Source of the DNA: Vibrio chagasii
GTDB taxonomy: Bacteria; Pseudomonadota; Gammaproteobacteria; Enterobacterales; Vibrionaceae
DNA length: 64,000 nt
Direction: 5' to 3'
NCBI RefSeq assembly: GCF_002954585.1
Contig: NZ_MSCI01000002.1
Location: forward strand, 598,089 to 662,088
Shown here: piece after piece, positions 27,465 through 37,563 of the stretch
Numbering within the stretch: the stretch's first letter is position 1
Layout: each line of letters begins with the position of its first letter
Position numbers and translations under genes: made by a program
Notes under the pieces: generated by a model
Databases searched by the model: none
What the model saw: only the letters and a program-made list of their open reading frames with translations
What the model was told of the DNA's origin: nothing

Positions 27465-28091
27465 ATGAGCTACCAAGAAAAAAATACAATGCCATCGATT
27501 ATGGACGCACTAGTTCCTATGGTGGTTGAACAGACTTCCCGTGGTGAACGTTCTTACGATATTTATTCTCGTCTATTAAAAGAACGAATCATTTTCTTAA
27601 CAGGTCAAGTGGAAGACCACATGGCAAATCTTGTCGTGGCTCAACTGCTTTTCTTGGAATCTGAAAACCCAGACAAAGATATCTACCTTTACATCAACTC
27701 GCCGGGCGGTAGCGTAACAGCTGGTATGTCAATCTACGACACAATGCAGTTCATCAAGCCAAACGTGAGCACAGTATGTATTGGGCAAGCTTGTTCTATG
27801 GGTGCATTCTTACTAGCGGGTGGTACTCCAGGTAAGCGTCACGTGCTTCCAAACTCACGCGTAATGATTCACCAACCACTTGGCGGTTTCCAAGGCCAAG
27901 CGTCTGATATTCAGATTCACGCGCAAGAGATCCTAACGATCAAACAGAAGCTAAACAAACTATTGGCAGAGCACACTGGTCAGCCTCTAGAAGTTGTTGA
28001 GCGTGATACAGATCGTGACAATTTCATGTCTGCTGATCAAGCAGTAGAATACGGTTTAGTGGATTCAGTTCTTAATCACCGCGGTCAATAA
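27465..28091 (+). CDS. clpP: ATP-dependent Clp protease proteolytic subunit
   Basis: A 208-residue serine protease that forms the tetradecameric chamber of ClpXP and ClpAP. The catalytic serine is S111 in [14 protein letters not shown], the histidine is H136 in [11 protein letters not shown], and the aspartate lies in [14 protein letters not shown]. The first dozen or so residues ([13 protein letters not shown]) match the short propeptide that is removed. The gene lies between tig and clpX in the standard order, 105 bases after tig, with its own leader hairpin. Confidence 0.97.
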   Translation: MSYQEKNTMPSIMDALVPMVVEQTSRGERSYDIYSRLLKERIIFLTGQVEDHMANLVVAQLLFLESENPDKDIYLYINSPGGSVTAGMSIYDTMQFIKPNVSTVCIGQACSMGAFLLAGGTPGKRHVLPNSRVMIHQPLGGFQGQASDIQIHAQEILTIKQKLNKLLAEHTGQPLEVVERDTDRDNFMSADQAVEYGLVDSVLNHRGQ

Positions 28092-28106
28092 TTGCAGGGC
28101 AATTGT

Positions 28107-28136
28107 TTGACGCAAAGTGATGCAAATTGATATACA
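28107..28136 (+). promoter_or_regulatory. Sigma-70 promoter of clpX
   Basis: TTGACG (28107-28112) and TATACA (28131-28136) are 18 bases apart, 38 bases before the clpX start. This gives clpX a promoter separate from clpP. Confidence 0.55.
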
Positions 28137-28173
28137 CTCAAACCATAGAGAGTAAAGGCTAAGAGGTTAGCGA

Positions 28174-29454
28174 ATGACAGATAAAAGCAAAGAGGGTGGT
28201 AGCGGTAAACTGCTTTACTGCTCTTTCTGTGGCAAAAGCCAGCACGAAGTTCGCAAGTTAATCGCAGGTCCTTCTGTTTACATTTGTGATGAATGTGTCG
28301 ATCTTTGTAACGACATTATTCGTGAAGAAATCAAAGATGTTCTTCCTAAGAAAGAATCTGAATCGCTGCCAACGCCGCGTGAGATTCGTGAGCACCTTGA
28401 TGACTATGTAATCGGTCAAGAATACGCGAAAAAAGTGCTAGCAGTTGCAGTATATAACCACTACAAGCGTTTACGTAATGGTGATACGACAGCTGAAGGC
28501 GTAGAACTAGGTAAGAGTAACATTCTTCTTATCGGTCCTACTGGTAGTGGTAAAACGCTACTGGCTGAAACACTGGCTCGTTTCCTAGACGTTCCGTTCA
28601 CAATGGCAGACGCAACTACACTAACCGAAGCAGGTTACGTGGGTGAAGATGTTGAAAACATCATCCAGAAGTTGCTTCAGAAATGTGATTACGACGTAGC
28701 GAAAGCGGAACGCGGCATTGTTTACATCGATGAAATCGATAAGATTTCTCGTAAAGCTGAAAACCCATCAATCACGCGTGACGTGTCTGGTGAAGGTGTA
28801 CAGCAAGCTCTACTAAAACTTGTTGAAGGTACAGTTGCTTCTGTTCCACCACAAGGTGGTCGTAAGCATCCACAACAAGAGTTCTTGCAAGTAGACACGT
28901 CTAAGATCCTATTTATCTGTGGTGGTGCATTTGCCGGCCTAGATAAAGTGATTGAACAGCGTGTAGAAACAGGTTCAGGTATCGGTTTTGGCGCTGAAGT
29001 GCGTTCAAAAGATGAAACCAAAACGATTGGTGAACTGTTCACTCAAGTAGAACCTGAAGATCTAGTGAAGTATGGTCTAATTCCAGAATTCATTGGTCGT
29101 CTACCTGTTACAACAACACTGACAGAGCTTGATGAAGAAGCGCTAATCCAAATCCTTTGTGAGCCGAAGAATGCACTGACTAAACAGTACGCAGCATTAT
29201 TTGAGCTAGAGGATACAGAACTAGAATTCCGCGAAGACGCGTTACGTGCGATTGCTAAGAAAGCGATGAGCCGTAAAACGGGTGCTCGTGGTCTACGTTC
29301 TATCTTGGAGGGTGTTCTACTAGAAACTATGTACGAACTGCCATCTTCAACTGATGTAAGCAAAGTTGTGATTGATGAGTCGGTAATCAATGGTGAGTCA
29401 GAACCACTGTTGATTTACAGCAACTCAGACAATCAAGCAGCTGTTGCAGAGTAG
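28174..29454 (+). CDS. clpX: Clp protease ATP-binding subunit ClpX
   Basis: A 426-residue AAA+ unfoldase. The N-terminal zinc-binding domain has C16, C19, C38 and C41 ([19 protein letters not shown]). Walker A is [12 protein letters not shown] and Walker B is [11 protein letters not shown]. The pore loop GYVGEDVEN and the ClpP-binding IGF loop ([10 protein letters not shown]) are present. It selects ssrA-tagged and other substrates and feeds them to ClpP. The ATG follows an AAGAGG region. A strong terminator with a gcaa tetraloop closes the gene before lon. Confidence 0.97.
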   Translation: MTDKSKEGGSGKLLYCSFCGKSQHEVRKLIAGPSVYICDECVDLCNDIIREEIKDVLPKKESESLPTPREIREHLDDYVIGQEYAKKVLAVAVYNHYKRLRNGDTTAEGVELGKSNILLIGPTGSGKTLLAETLARFLDVPFTMADATTLTEAGYVGEDVENIIQKLLQKCDYDVAKAERGIVYIDEIDKISRKAENPSITRDVSGEGVQQALLKLVEGTVASVPPQGGRKHPQQEFLQVDTSKILFICGGAFAGLDKVIEQRVETGSGIGFGAEVRSKDETKTIGELFTQVEPEDLVKYGLIPEFIGRLPVTTTLTELDEEALIQILCEPKNALTKQYAALFELEDTELEFREDALRAIAKKAMSRKTGARGLRSILEGVLLETMYELPSSTDVSKVVIDESVINGESEPLLIYSNSDNQAAVAE

Positions 29455-29485
29455 GTCTTTTTTAGACAAGTCGCTCAAATTGAAA

Positions 29486-29517
29486 AAGGAGGTAAGCAAT
29501 TACCTCCTTTTTTTTAT
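29486..29517 (+). terminator. Terminator of clpX
   Basis: A 10-bp perfect stem (aaggaggtaa / ttacctcctt) with a gcaa tetraloop is followed by eight Ts. Confidence 0.92.
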
Positions 29518-29523
29518 TCTTCC

Positions 29524-29551
29524 ATTGAATCCAGTCGTTTAAGCCCCATAT
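29524..29551 (+). promoter_or_regulatory. Sigma-32-like promoter of lon
   Basis: ATTGAAT (29524-29530) and CCCCATAT (29544-29551) are 13 bases apart, the same spacing as the promoter upstream of tig. The -10 is a full match to the RpoH consensus and the -35 is partial. It lies 36 bases before the lon start. Confidence 0.65.
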
Positions 29552-29586
29552 ACTGCTTTATAAGTTAAAGCGGAAGAGAGAAATAT

Positions 29587-31938
29587 ATGAACTTGGAACG
29601 TTCCGAGCGTATCGAAATCCCCGTGCTACCTCTACGTGATGTAGTGGTTTACCCACACATGGTTATTCCATTGTTTGTTGGTCGTGAAAAATCGATTACT
29701 TGCCTAGAGTCGGCAATGGAAGCTAACAAACAAGTACTACTTGTTGCGCAGAAAGAAGCGGACACTGATGAGCCTTCAATTGACGACCTATTTAAAGTAG
29801 GTACCGTCGCTACCATTCTTCAGTTACTTAAGCTCCCTGATGGTACGGTTAAAGTACTTGTTGAAGGTCAGCAACGTGCAAAAATTCATGAGTTCAAAGA
29901 GAGTGAGTTTTTCCTAGCGGATGCCGAATACGTTGTTACCTCAGAACTTGACGAAAAAGAACAAGAAGTGGTTGTTCGCAGCGCGATCAATCAATTCGAA
30001 GGCTTTATTAAGCTAAACAAAAAGATTCCACCAGAGGTTCTAACCTCTCTGAACGGGATTGATGAAGCAGCTCGTCTTGCAGATACCATCGCAGCACACA
30101 TGCCACTTAAACTGGTAGACAAACAGCACGTACTAGAGATTCTAGATGTGACTGAGCGTCTAGAGTTCCTGATGGGCCAAATGGAATCAGAGATTGATAT
30201 CCTGCAGGTTGAAAAACGCATCCGTGGCCGTGTTAAGAAGCAGATGGAAAAATCTCAGCGTGAGTACTACCTGAATGAGCAAATGAAAGCGATTCAGAAA
30301 GAACTTGGCGAGATGGACGACGCTCCAGACGAATTCGAGACTCTGAAGAAGAAGATCGAAGAGTCAAAAATGCCTCAAGAAGCTCGTGAAAAAACCGAGC
30401 AAGAACTGCAAAAACTAAAAATGATGTCGCCAATGTCTGCTGAAGCAACAGTAGTACGCAGCTACATCGATTGGATGGTTGGCGTTCCCTGGGCTAAGCG
30501 CTCAAAAGTTAAGAAGAATCTAGCGAAAGCGGAAGAGATCTTAAACGAAGACCACTACGGTCTAGAACGTGTTAAAGAACGTATTCTTGAGTACTTGGCG
30601 GTGCAGAACCGTATCAATAAGCTGAAAGGTCCAATCCTTTGTCTTGTTGGTCCTCCAGGTGTGGGTAAAACGTCACTAGGTCGCTCTATCGCGGCTGCTA
30701 CAGGTCGTAAGTACACGCGTATGGCACTAGGTGGCGTTCGTGATGAAGCTGAGATTCGTGGTCACCGTCGTACCTACATTGGTTCTCTTCCGGGTAAATT
30801 AATCCAGAAGATGTCTAAAGTTGGTGTTAAGAACCCACTGTTCTTATTAGATGAAATCGACAAGATGTCTTCTGATATGCGTGGCGACCCATCTTCAGCC
30901 CTACTAGAAGTACTCGACCCAGAGCAAAACAACGCGTTTAACGATCACTACCTAGAAGTAGATTACGATCTGTCAGACGTTATGTTTGTTGCGACTTCTA
31001 ACTCGATGGACATTCCTGGCCCACTACTGGACCGTATGGAAGTGATTCGTCTGTCTGGTTACACAGAAGATGAAAAGCTGAATATCGCTAAGCGTCACCT
31101 TGTTGATAAGCAAGTGAAACGCAACGGTCTTAAGGCAAACGAGATTATTATCGAAGATTCTGCAATCATCGGTATTATCCGTTACTACACACGTGAAGCG
31201 GGTGTACGTAGCCTAGAGCGTGAAATCTCTAAGATCTGCCGTAAAGCGGTTAAAAACATCCTGCTAGACAGCGATCTTAAGTCTGTGACTGTTACTATGG
31301 ATAACCTAAAAGAGTACTTAGGTGTTCAGCGTCACGACTTCGGTAAAGCGGATGAGAGCAACCGTATTGGTCAAGTAACAGGCCTAGCGTGGACTCAAGT
31401 TGGTGGCGATCTGCTAACTATCGAAACCGAAGCAATGCCGGGTAAAGGTAAACTAACGCAAACCGGTTCTCTTGGCGATGTGATGAAAGAGTCGATTCAA
31501 GCTGCGATGACCGTGGTTCGTTCTCGTGCTGAAAAACTGGGTATCAACTCAGATTTCTACGAGAAGCGTGATATTCACGTTCACGTACCAGAAGGTGCAA
31601 CACCGAAAGATGGTCCAAGTGCGGGTATCGCGATGTGTACTGCACTTGTCTCTAGCTTAACGGGTAATCCGGTGAAAGCAGAGGTTGGTATGACTGGTGA
31701 AATTACCCTTCGCGGTGAAGTTTTACCTATCGGTGGCTTGAAAGAAAAACTGCTTGCTGCGCACCGTGGTGGCATCAAAACAGTACTGATTCCGAAAGAC
31801 AACGAGCGTGATTTGGAGGAGATTCCAGACAACGTAATCGCTGACTTGAAGGTGATCCCGGTTCAGTGGATTGATGAAGTACTGAAAGTCGCGCTAGAAC
31901 GAGATCCGTCAGGGGTCGAGTTTGACGTGAAAAAATAG
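29587..31938 (+). CDS. lon: ATP-dependent protease Lon
   Basis: A 783-residue protein with the order of LonA: N-terminal substrate domain ([20 protein letters not shown]), helical linker, AAA+ module (Walker [15 protein letters not shown], Walker [14 protein letters not shown]) and C-terminal serine-lysine protease. The catalytic serine is in [11 protein letters not shown] and the lysine is in [14 protein letters not shown]. It degrades misfolded and regulatory proteins in the cytoplasm. Length matches E. coli Lon (784). It sits behind its own heat-shock-type promoter and ends with a strong terminator. Confidence 0.97.
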   Translation: MNLERSERIEIPVLPLRDVVVYPHMVIPLFVGREKSITCLESAMEANKQVLLVAQKEADTDEPSIDDLFKVGTVATILQLLKLPDGTVKVLVEGQQRAKIHEFKESEFFLADAEYVVTSELDEKEQEVVVRSAINQFEGFIKLNKKIPPEVLTSLNGIDEAARLADTIAAHMPLKLVDKQHVLEILDVTERLEFLMGQMESEIDILQVEKRIRGRVKKQMEKSQREYYLNEQMKAIQKELGEMDDAPDEFETLKKKIEESKMPQEAREKTEQELQKLKMMSPMSAEATVVRSYIDWMVGVPWAKRSKVKKNLAKAEEILNEDHYGLERVKERILEYLAVQNRINKLKGPILCLVGPPGVGKTSLGRSIAAATGRKYTRMALGGVRDEAEIRGHRRTYIGSLPGKLIQKMSKVGVKNPLFLLDEIDKMSSDMRGDPSSALLEVLDPEQNNAFNDHYLEVDYDLSDVMFVATSNSMDIPGPLLDRMEVIRLSGYTEDEKLNIAKRHLVDKQVKRNGLKANEIIIEDSAIIGIIRYYTREAGVRSLEREISKICRKAVKNILLDSDLKSVTVTMDNLKEYLGVQRHDFGKADESNRIGQVTGLAWTQVGGDLLTIETEAMPGKGKLTQTGSLGDVMKESIQAAMTVVRSRAEKLGINSDFYEKRDIHVHVPEGATPKDGPSAGIAMCTALVSSLTGNPVKAEVGMTGEITLRGEVLPIGGLKEKLLAAHRGGIKTVLIPKDNERDLEEIPDNVIADLKVIPVQWIDEVLKVALERDPSGVEFDVKK

Positions 31939-31967
31939 TGATGCATAGCAAAAATAAGTAAAGAATT

Positions 31968-32008
31968 ACGCTGATAGGCCCGAAAAGGCTTGTCAGCGTT
32001 TTTTTTGG
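31968..32008 (+). terminator. Terminator of lon
   Basis: A 13-bp stem with G-T pairs (acgctgataggcc / ggcttgtcagcgt) is followed by eight Ts. Confidence 0.9.
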
Positions 32009-32128
32009 ACGCTAAGTTATTGATCAAAGCGGCAGCCCTTTTGCAATAAGGCTTGCGGCTAAATTAAAACCAAAATGGAACGTACAGTCATCGAGAAGTA
32101 GTCACAGATGACACATAGGGGAAAAACA

Positions 32129-32401
32129 GTGAATAAAACACAACTAGTAGAATCAATCGCAGAAAACGCAGACATCTCTAAAGCTTCAGCTGGCCGTGCT
32201 CTAGACGCATTCATCGAAGCAGTTGGTACAACGTTACAATCAGGCGATCAAGTTGCACTTGTTGGCTTTGGTACTTTCAGTGTTCGTACTCGTGCAGCTC
32301 GTACAGGTCGTAACCCAAAAACTGGTGAAGAGATCCAAATTGCAGAAGCTAAAGTACCTGGCTTCAAAGCGGGTAAAGCACTTAAAGACGCATGTAACTA
32401 A
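32129..32401 (+). CDS. hupB: DNA-binding protein HU-beta
   Basis: A 90-residue histone-like protein of exactly the usual HU length. The N-terminus [20 protein letters not shown] and the DNA-binding arm [20 protein letters not shown], with proline at the tip, are diagnostic. The beta subunit is assigned because the gene follows lon, as in E. coli. It compacts and bends DNA as a dimer. The frame is open to 32108, but GTG at 32129 with an AGGGGAA site gives the correct size. Confidence 0.95.
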   Translation: MNKTQLVESIAENADISKASAGRALDAFIEAVGTTLQSGDQVALVGFGTFSVRTRAARTGRNPKTGEEIQIAEAKVPGFKAGKALKDACN

Positions 32402-32454
32402 TTTCTATTGCTGAAACCTCTATTTGAAAGAGGGGAAGGCAGTAAAATGCGTTT

Positions 32455-32489
32455 ACTGTTTGAAAAATGATGTTTCATTCTTAAACAGT
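32455..32489 (+). other. Inverted repeat in the hupB 3' region
   Basis: A 7-bp perfect repeat (actgttt / aaacagt) lies between hupB and its terminator, with a smaller palindrome (aatgatgtttcatt) in its loop. It probably forms a 3' UTR hairpin. Confidence 0.4.
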
Positions 32490-32522
32490 ATATGTGCGAA
32501 GCACATTGAACTAATTTAAATT

Positions 32523-32556
32523 ATGCGCATCCTACTGATGCGCATTTCTTTTTCTG
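32523..32556 (+). terminator. Terminator of hupB
   Basis: A 9-bp perfect stem (atgcgcatc / gatgcgcat) closes a five-base loop and is followed by ttctttttct. Confidence 0.85.
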
Positions 32557-32621
32557 ATAATATCGCGTGAATAGATTTTTATTTTGAAGCCAATGCTTCA
32601 TATCCGGAGAGCACTTAAATT

Positions 32622-34487
32622 ATGATGGATCGATTACGCGAAGGCGTGAATAGCATCGCGGTAAAAATTATCCTTGGGTTGATTATCCTGTCATTCGTAT
32701 TCGCAGGTGTAGGCAGCTACATCACCGGTGGCGGTAACAACGCAGCAGCTAAAGTTGGCAATACAGAAATCGGTCGTGGTGAGTTCGAACAAGCTTACCA
32801 AAACGAACGTAATCGAATGCAATCTCAGCTTGGCGATTACTTTGCTCAAATGCTTGCAGACCCTGCATACGTAGAGTCTTTCCGTAAATCAGTACTTGAT
32901 CGCATGATCAACGACGTTCTACTTGAGCAGCAAGCAGAGTCTCTAGGCCTACGAATCAGTGATTCTCAAATCCGTACAATGATTCTAGAAATGCCACAGT
33001 TCCAAACTGCGGGTCAATTCGACCAAGAAGTTTACCAAGCAGCACTACGTCGTGCAGGTTTCAGCGCAGAAAGCTTCGCTGAATACATGCGTCGTGACCT
33101 AATGCGTAACCAGCTTGTAACGGCACTTCAAGGCAGTGAGTTTGTTCTTCAAGGCGAAATCGACACGCAAAGCAAGCTAATTGCACAGACTCGTGATATT
33201 CGCACAGTAACTCTTTCTGTTGCTGACCTTGCGAAAAACGTTGAGCTAACTGATGAGCAAATCGAACAGTACTACACTGAAAACCCTCTAGCGTACACTC
33301 GCCCAGAGCAAGCTAAAGTGTCTTACATTGAACTTTCTGCTGAAGCACTTAAGTCTCAGCTTGAAGTAAGCGACGAAGAAGCACAAAAATACTACCAAGA
33401 GCACTTAGACAAGTACTCAACGGCAGAGCAACGTAAAGTTAGCCACATCCTTGTTGAAGGCGACGACGAAGCGAAAGCGCAAGCGATCCTAGACGAGCTA
33501 AACGCAGGCGCTGATTTTGCTACGCTAGCGGAAGAGAAATCTGACGACTTCGGCAGTGCAGATGTTGGTGGTGACTTAGGTTGGATCGAACGCGATGTTA
33601 TGGACCCAGCATTCGAAGACGCAGCTTTCGCACTTCAGAACGTTGGTGATACTACTGGTTTGGTTAAGTCTGATTTCGGCTACCACATCATCAAGTTAAA
33701 CGAACTAAAAGCGCCTGAATCTCAGCCATACGCAGAAGTAGCATCTGAGATTAAGCAAGAACTTCTAGACCAACACGCAGTAGACCAGTTCTACGAAATG
33801 CAAACTGAGCTAGAAAAAGTAGCGTTTGAATTCCCTGACTCACTAGATGACTCTGCAGAAGCTATCAACGCTAAGATCACAACAACAGATTTCATCTCTC
33901 AAGTAGATGCACCTGAAGTGTTGAAGACGCCTGCAGTAATGCAAGCTATCTTGAGCCCTGAAGTGAAAGAAGATGGCCTAAACTCTGAAGTTATCGAAGT
34001 GGCTCCTGAGCACGTAATCGTTGTACGTGTTGAAGAGACTCGTGATGAGACAGTTCTTCCTCTTCAAGAAGTGAAAGATCAAGTTGTGGCTGCACTATCT
34101 GCTGTAAAAGCGGAAGAGCAAGCTGTTGAGCTAGGTGTTTCTCTAGTTAATGACCTTAAAGCTGGTAACGAAGCAGTACTAGCGGAAAACAACCTTGAGT
34201 TCACAGAGCTTGAGACTATTGACCGTAACTCTCCACTAGCTGCGTCTGTGTTCGCTCTAGCGAAGCCAGAAGAAGGCAAAGTGGTATTCGGCCAGTCTAA
34301 AGACCAAAACGGCAACATCGTTGTTGTAGAGCTGTCTAAAGTAACGGCTGAAATTAACCCTGCATACAGCACTCAAATTGGTGCTCAGTTGGAGCGTGTT
34401 GGTAACCAGCAAGATCTGACTAATGTATTAAACGTACTACGTAAAAACGCAGACGTTGAATACTACGTTGTAGGCCAAGGTCAATAA
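32622..34487 (+). CDS. ppiD: Periplasmic folding chaperone PpiD
   Basis: A 621-residue protein anchored by one N-terminal membrane segment (about residues 14-34, VKIILGLIILSFVFAGVGSY). A SurA-like N-domain follows (NERNRMQSQLGDYFAQML) and then a parvulin domain at about 265-360 (RKVSHILVEGDDEAKAQAIL, GGDLGWIERDVMDPAFEDA, KSDFGYHIIKLNELK). PpiD sits at the SecYEG exit and helps newly exported proteins fold; its isomerase activity is weak or absent in E. coli. The order hupB-ppiD matches E. coli. Two ATG codons are adjacent at the start. Confidence 0.94.
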   Translation: MMDRLREGVNSIAVKIILGLIILSFVFAGVGSYITGGGNNAAAKVGNTEIGRGEFEQAYQNERNRMQSQLGDYFAQMLADPAYVESFRKSVLDRMINDVLLEQQAESLGLRISDSQIRTMILEMPQFQTAGQFDQEVYQAALRRAGFSAESFAEYMRRDLMRNQLVTALQGSEFVLQGEIDTQSKLIAQTRDIRTVTLSVADLAKNVELTDEQIEQYYTENPLAYTRPEQAKVSYIELSAEALKSQLEVSDEEAQKYYQEHLDKYSTAEQRKVSHILVEGDDEAKAQAILDELNAGADFATLAEEKSDDFGSADVGGDLGWIERDVMDPAFEDAAFALQNVGDTTGLVKSDFGYHIIKLNELKAPESQPYAEVASEIKQELLDQHAVDQFYEMQTELEKVAFEFPDSLDDSAEAINAKITTTDFISQVDAPEVLKTPAVMQAILSPEVKEDGLNSEVIEVAPEHVIVVRVEETRDETVLPLQEVKDQVVAALSAVKAEEQAVELGVSLVNDLKAGNEAVLAENNLEFTELETIDRNSPLAASVFALAKPEEGKVVFGQSKDQNGNIVVVELSKVTAEINPAYSTQIGAQLERVGNQQDLTNVLNVLRKNADVEYYVVGQGQ

Positions 34488-34566
34488 TCATCAATTGTCT
34501 CGCTAGTTGAACTCCAAAACAGATTTGTGAGCCAACAAGCAAGCTGATGAAAATAAGATGTATAAC

Positions 34567-34601
34567 AAAGCGGGTCACTTAGGTGGCCCGCTTTATTTTT
34601 A
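34567..34601 (+). terminator. Terminator of ppiD
   Basis: A 12-bp stem (aaagcgggtcac / gtggcccgcttt, one G-T pair) with a ttag loop is followed by a T-rich run. Confidence 0.9.
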
Positions 34602-34666
34602 TCTGGTGATCATGTTATCTCTTGCTGCAAACGCATAAGTTACCTTTTTTCACAAAGGAATGGATT

Positions 34667-34966
34667 ATGCGTACTTTATATTCAACACTACTTCTTTCAT
34701 TTTTGATTTTCTTAAGCCCTACAGCATTTGCAGACAGCCCAACCAAGGCTGAGCTTTATGATGGCATTGAGATTACGGTAAACATTAATACCGCGACCGC
34801 AGAGGAATTATCAGCGTTACTGGTAGGCGTGGGCGATAAGAAAGCTAAAGATATTGTCGACTACAGAACTGAGCACGGCGCGTTTGCGAGTGCTGACGAC
34901 TTGGTGAGTGTGAAAGGGATTGGTGAGGCTACGGTTGAAAAGAATCGCGAAAGGATACAACTTTAG
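34667..34966 (+). CDS. ComEA-type helix-hairpin-helix DNA-binding protein
   Basis: A 99-residue exported protein. A signal peptide (MRTLYSTLLLSFLIFLSPTA, cut after AFA) is followed by one HhH2 domain with the ComEA signature VNINTATAEELSALL, GVGDKKAKDIVDYR and VKGIGEATVEKNRERI. ComEA binds incoming DNA in the periplasm during natural transformation, and vibrios are competent on chitin. In E. coli the related YbaV also follows ppiD, so a role outside competence is possible. The start at 34667 has AAGGA upstream and restores the signal peptide. The 3' end overlaps convergent rrtA by four bases. Confidence 0.88.
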   Translation: MRTLYSTLLLSFLIFLSPTAFADSPTKAELYDGIEITVNINTATAEELSALLVGVGDKKAKDIVDYRTEHGAFASADDLVSVKGIGEATVEKNRERIQL

Positions 34967-35505
34967 TTCGCTTTTTTACCCATTAAAAATGAAATGATAG
35001 CCATGGAGCCGCCTGTCAGTGTACCTGCTAGGTGGGCTTCAATAGCCACTCTCGCGTTAATCAGTTCACCGGTCGTGCTAGAAGGACCAACAAGCTGTTC
35101 CCAAGCGATTTTAGCGACTAATCCTAATACTAACAGCCAACTCGATTTCCTGCCGTTTAACGCCTCTCTGAGAGCGAATAAACCAAACAATCCATGCAGC
35201 GTTCCCGATAAGCCTACATAGACTTGAATACTTGAAAGTAGCAGAGCCAATCCAGTAACTAAACTGATCAGAATTAACGCGGAGATAAGTTGTTTTCGTG
35301 TCGGTTGAAACAGATAGCTGATGATCCATAAGCCCGCAAGATTCATAAGCAGGTGTGAGTAGTTGGTATGTGAAAAGTTTCCTGTTAGGATCCGCCACCA
35401 TTGTCCATCGACAATCGCACTTTTATCCCAAATGACCCAAGCTTGCACGGGCTCTAGTTGGAATATGACGCATAAAAGTGAAGTGAAAATTAAAACAGGG
35501 TACAC
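34963..35505 (-). CDS. rrtA: Rhombosortase RrtA
   Basis: A 180-residue rhomboid-like intramembrane serine protease with about five or six hydrophobic segments. The catalytic serine is in VGLSGTLHGLFG and the catalytic histidine is in IEAHLAGTLTG; a conserved HTNYSHLLMNLAGLW marks the rhomboid loop. Rhombosortases process proteins carrying a C-terminal GlyGly-CTERM tail; no such protein is in this window. The frame is open to a TTG at 35535, which would overlap tapT by 21 bases. GTG at 35505 (preceded by GGA at a suitable distance) is preferred. Confidence 0.85.
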   Translation of the reverse strand: MYPVLIFTSLLCVIFQLEPVQAWVIWDKSAIVDGQWWRILTGNFSHTNYSHLLMNLAGLWIISYLFQPTRKQLISALILISLVTGLALLLSSIQVYVGLSGTLHGLFGLFALREALNGRKSSWLLVLGLVAKIAWEQLVGPSSTTGELINARVAIEAHLAGTLTGGSMAIISFLMGKKAN

Positions 35506-35514
35506 ATTACATCC

Positions 35515-36114
35515 ATGTCTCGTTATTGCCCCCAATGCAGCAAGGCTTTGAAAGCTTGTATTTGTCAGTGGGTTACACCACTAGAGTCGAACGTTGAGCT
35601 TATCATTCTTCAGCACCCATCAGAAGAGCATCGTCCGATGGGAACCGCGCGTATCCTCTCGTTATCTTTAAAAAACAGCGTGACGATTGTCGGCGAAGAT
35701 TTTTCAGACAATGAGCGACTGAATGCATTACTGGCTGATGAGCAATATCAGCACGTGATTTTGTACCCGAGTGAACACTCTGTGCCTGTCGAGTCTGTAA
35801 CAAGCCCTAATAAAAAGCTGCGTGTGATTCTACTGGATGGCACTTGGAAAAAGGCATTCAAGATATGGCAAGTGTCTAGCAACTTGCATGCGCTAAGCAC
35901 AGTACACCTACCAAAAGATCTCAAAGGTAATTACCGAATCCGTAAAGCGCCAAGCGAAAATAGCTTGTCGACGGTAGAAGCTGGGTACTATTTGTTGAGC
36001 TTGTTAGAAGGTGACCGAGATTTCAGCCCGCTGTTAACGGCATTTGACCAAATGATTCAGTTTCAAATCAATCAAATGCCGCCGGGTGTATTTGAGAAAA
36101 ACTACTTAGCGTAA
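35515..36114 (+). CDS. tapT: tRNA-uridine aminocarboxypropyltransferase TapT (DTW domain)
   Basis: A 199-residue DTW-domain protein. The N-terminal zinc-like knuckle has four cysteines (CPQCSKALKACIC), and the DTW-family motif appears as LLDGTWKKAFKIW. HPSEEHRPMGTARIL and RIRKAPSENSLSTVEAG are further family blocks. E. coli TapT (YfiP) transfers the aminocarboxypropyl group of SAM to U47 of tRNA. The ATG at 35515 is nine bases from the preferred rrtA start on the other strand, so the two genes share a tiny divergent region. The ribosome-binding site is poor. Confidence 0.9.
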   Translation: MSRYCPQCSKALKACICQWVTPLESNVELIILQHPSEEHRPMGTARILSLSLKNSVTIVGEDFSDNERLNALLADEQYQHVILYPSEHSVPVESVTSPNKKLRVILLDGTWKKAFKIWQVSSNLHALSTVHLPKDLKGNYRIRKAPSENSLSTVEAGYYLLSLLEGDRDFSPLLTAFDQMIQFQINQMPPGVFEKNYLA

Positions 36115-36164
36115 TCTCACCAATACTTATCTAAGTTCGCTGAGTCTAAGTACTGCGATTACGT

Positions 36165-37523
36165 CTAGAACTCGGTATGTGCAGAAAACAACTGTTGGTG
36201 CATCTTCTGAGCAAGGTCATCGGTCATTGATGAGATGTAATCAGCAATTACGCGCATCTTTCTGGATCCATCTTGATGTTGTAGCCATTGCTTCTTGATT
36301 GGCAGTGGCAACAGGCGCTCAGGATCGGCGCTGAACGCTTCAAACATATCCATGATGATCTGCTGACCTTTGTACTCAATAACTTGAACCTGCGGCACTT
36401 GAATCACGAATTCGCTAACGAAGTGTTTTAGCTTATCGAGGGTGGCATCCATGCTGGGCTCCAAGACGGCATTGTAGGCAAGCAGTGCGTTCTCAAAACT
36501 TTCATCAACGGGCTTAATCGAGATACTCGTCAGTAGCGCGTTAACAATCCCACCAATGGCATCTTTTCTGCGGTATTGCTCGCCAGAAAACAACATCTCT
36601 GTGATGGAGTCTAGGTGCTCACAAATCCACGGATCAGCGACCTCTTTTAAATGCGGATAAGCAGATTCAACCCACTGCGCTTTAGTCACTGAACCAAGCA
36701 CAATGGCATCTTCCAGATCATGCACGCCATAGGCGATGTCGTCCGCAAGCTCCATGATGGAACAGTCGAGTGACTTATACTTAGTCTTGTTATGTTCGAG
36801 TGGCTCTGTGTGCGACTTTCTCTTCTGTTTGAGAAGTTGTTGATCGTTAGCAGAAAGCGGCTCAAGTACCCAGTTGAAGAGTGCTTCGTCATGATCGTAG
36901 ATACCTTTCGCGGGCATCCAATCTTTGGCTCGGAGTTGTCGCTGGTGCTTAACTGGCTCAGACTGCTCTTTTGCCTCAACCTCACTGAGTAGTGAAGGGT
37001 ATTTGATCAGTCCCAATAGCGTACGTCGAGATAGATTCATCCCATGATGCTCAGTATAAGGCTCTAACTGCGTGACAATGCGAAACGTTTGGGCATTGCC
37101 TTCAAAGCCACCGTGTTCGCGCATCATGTAGTTGAGTGCAACTTCACCACCATGTCCATAAGGTGGGTGGCCGATGTCGTGAGCCAGGCATAAAGAATCA
37201 ATTAGGCTATCGGAAGGCAGAAGGTCTCGAAACTCAGGTTGTTTTTTCTTGAGCTGCGCAACAATGCCCGTACCGAGCTGTGCCGCTTCTAACGAGTGGG
37301 TTAAGCGCGTGCGGTGAAAGTCATTAACTGTGGTGCCGTGCACTTGAGTTTTTGCTTGTAGTCGACGAAAAGCGGCAGAGTGAAGCACGCGCGCTCGGTC
37401 GCGCTGATAAGGGCTGCGGTGATCATCACGTCTTATTTTGTGTTCATCGTCATTTCGATGTTGCCACTCTTGTTCGAGTGCAAAAGAAGGTTCGAGTTGA
37501 GAATTCAAAATATCACCTATCAA
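36165..37523 (-). CDS. dgt: Deoxyguanosinetriphosphate triphosphohydrolase-like protein
   Basis: A 452-residue HD-domain phosphohydrolase. The metal site includes RLTHSLEAAQLG (first histidine), the HD pair in CLAHDIGHPPYGHGGE, and the later aspartate in CSIMELADDIAYGVHDLEDA. An N-terminal AFRRLQAKTQVHG segment contacts the nucleotide in this family. dGTPases remove the entire triphosphate from dGTP or other dNTPs. It is shorter than E. coli Dgt (about 505) and belongs to the dGTPase-like group, so substrate range is uncertain. It follows yfbR on the same strand, another nucleotide phosphohydrolase. Confidence 0.88.
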   Translation of the reverse strand: MIGDILNSQLEPSFALEQEWQHRNDDEHKIRRDDHRSPYQRDRARVLHSAAFRRLQAKTQVHGTTVNDFHRTRLTHSLEAAQLGTGIVAQLKKKQPEFRDLLPSDSLIDSLCLAHDIGHPPYGHGGEVALNYMMREHGGFEGNAQTFRIVTQLEPYTEHHGMNLSRRTLLGLIKYPSLLSEVEAKEQSEPVKHQRQLRAKDWMPAKGIYDHDEALFNWVLEPLSANDQQLLKQKRKSHTEPLEHNKTKYKSLDCSIMELADDIAYGVHDLEDAIVLGSVTKAQWVESAYPHLKEVADPWICEHLDSITEMLFSGEQYRRKDAIGGIVNALLTSISIKPVDESFENALLAYNAVLEPSMDATLDKLKHFVSEFVIQVPQVQVIEYKGQQIIMDMFEAFSADPERLLPLPIKKQWLQHQDGSRKMRVIADYISSMTDDLAQKMHQQLFSAHTEF

Positions 37524-37563
37524 ATTGACTTTATTTAAGTAATTACAAGCAACTTATACCCAG

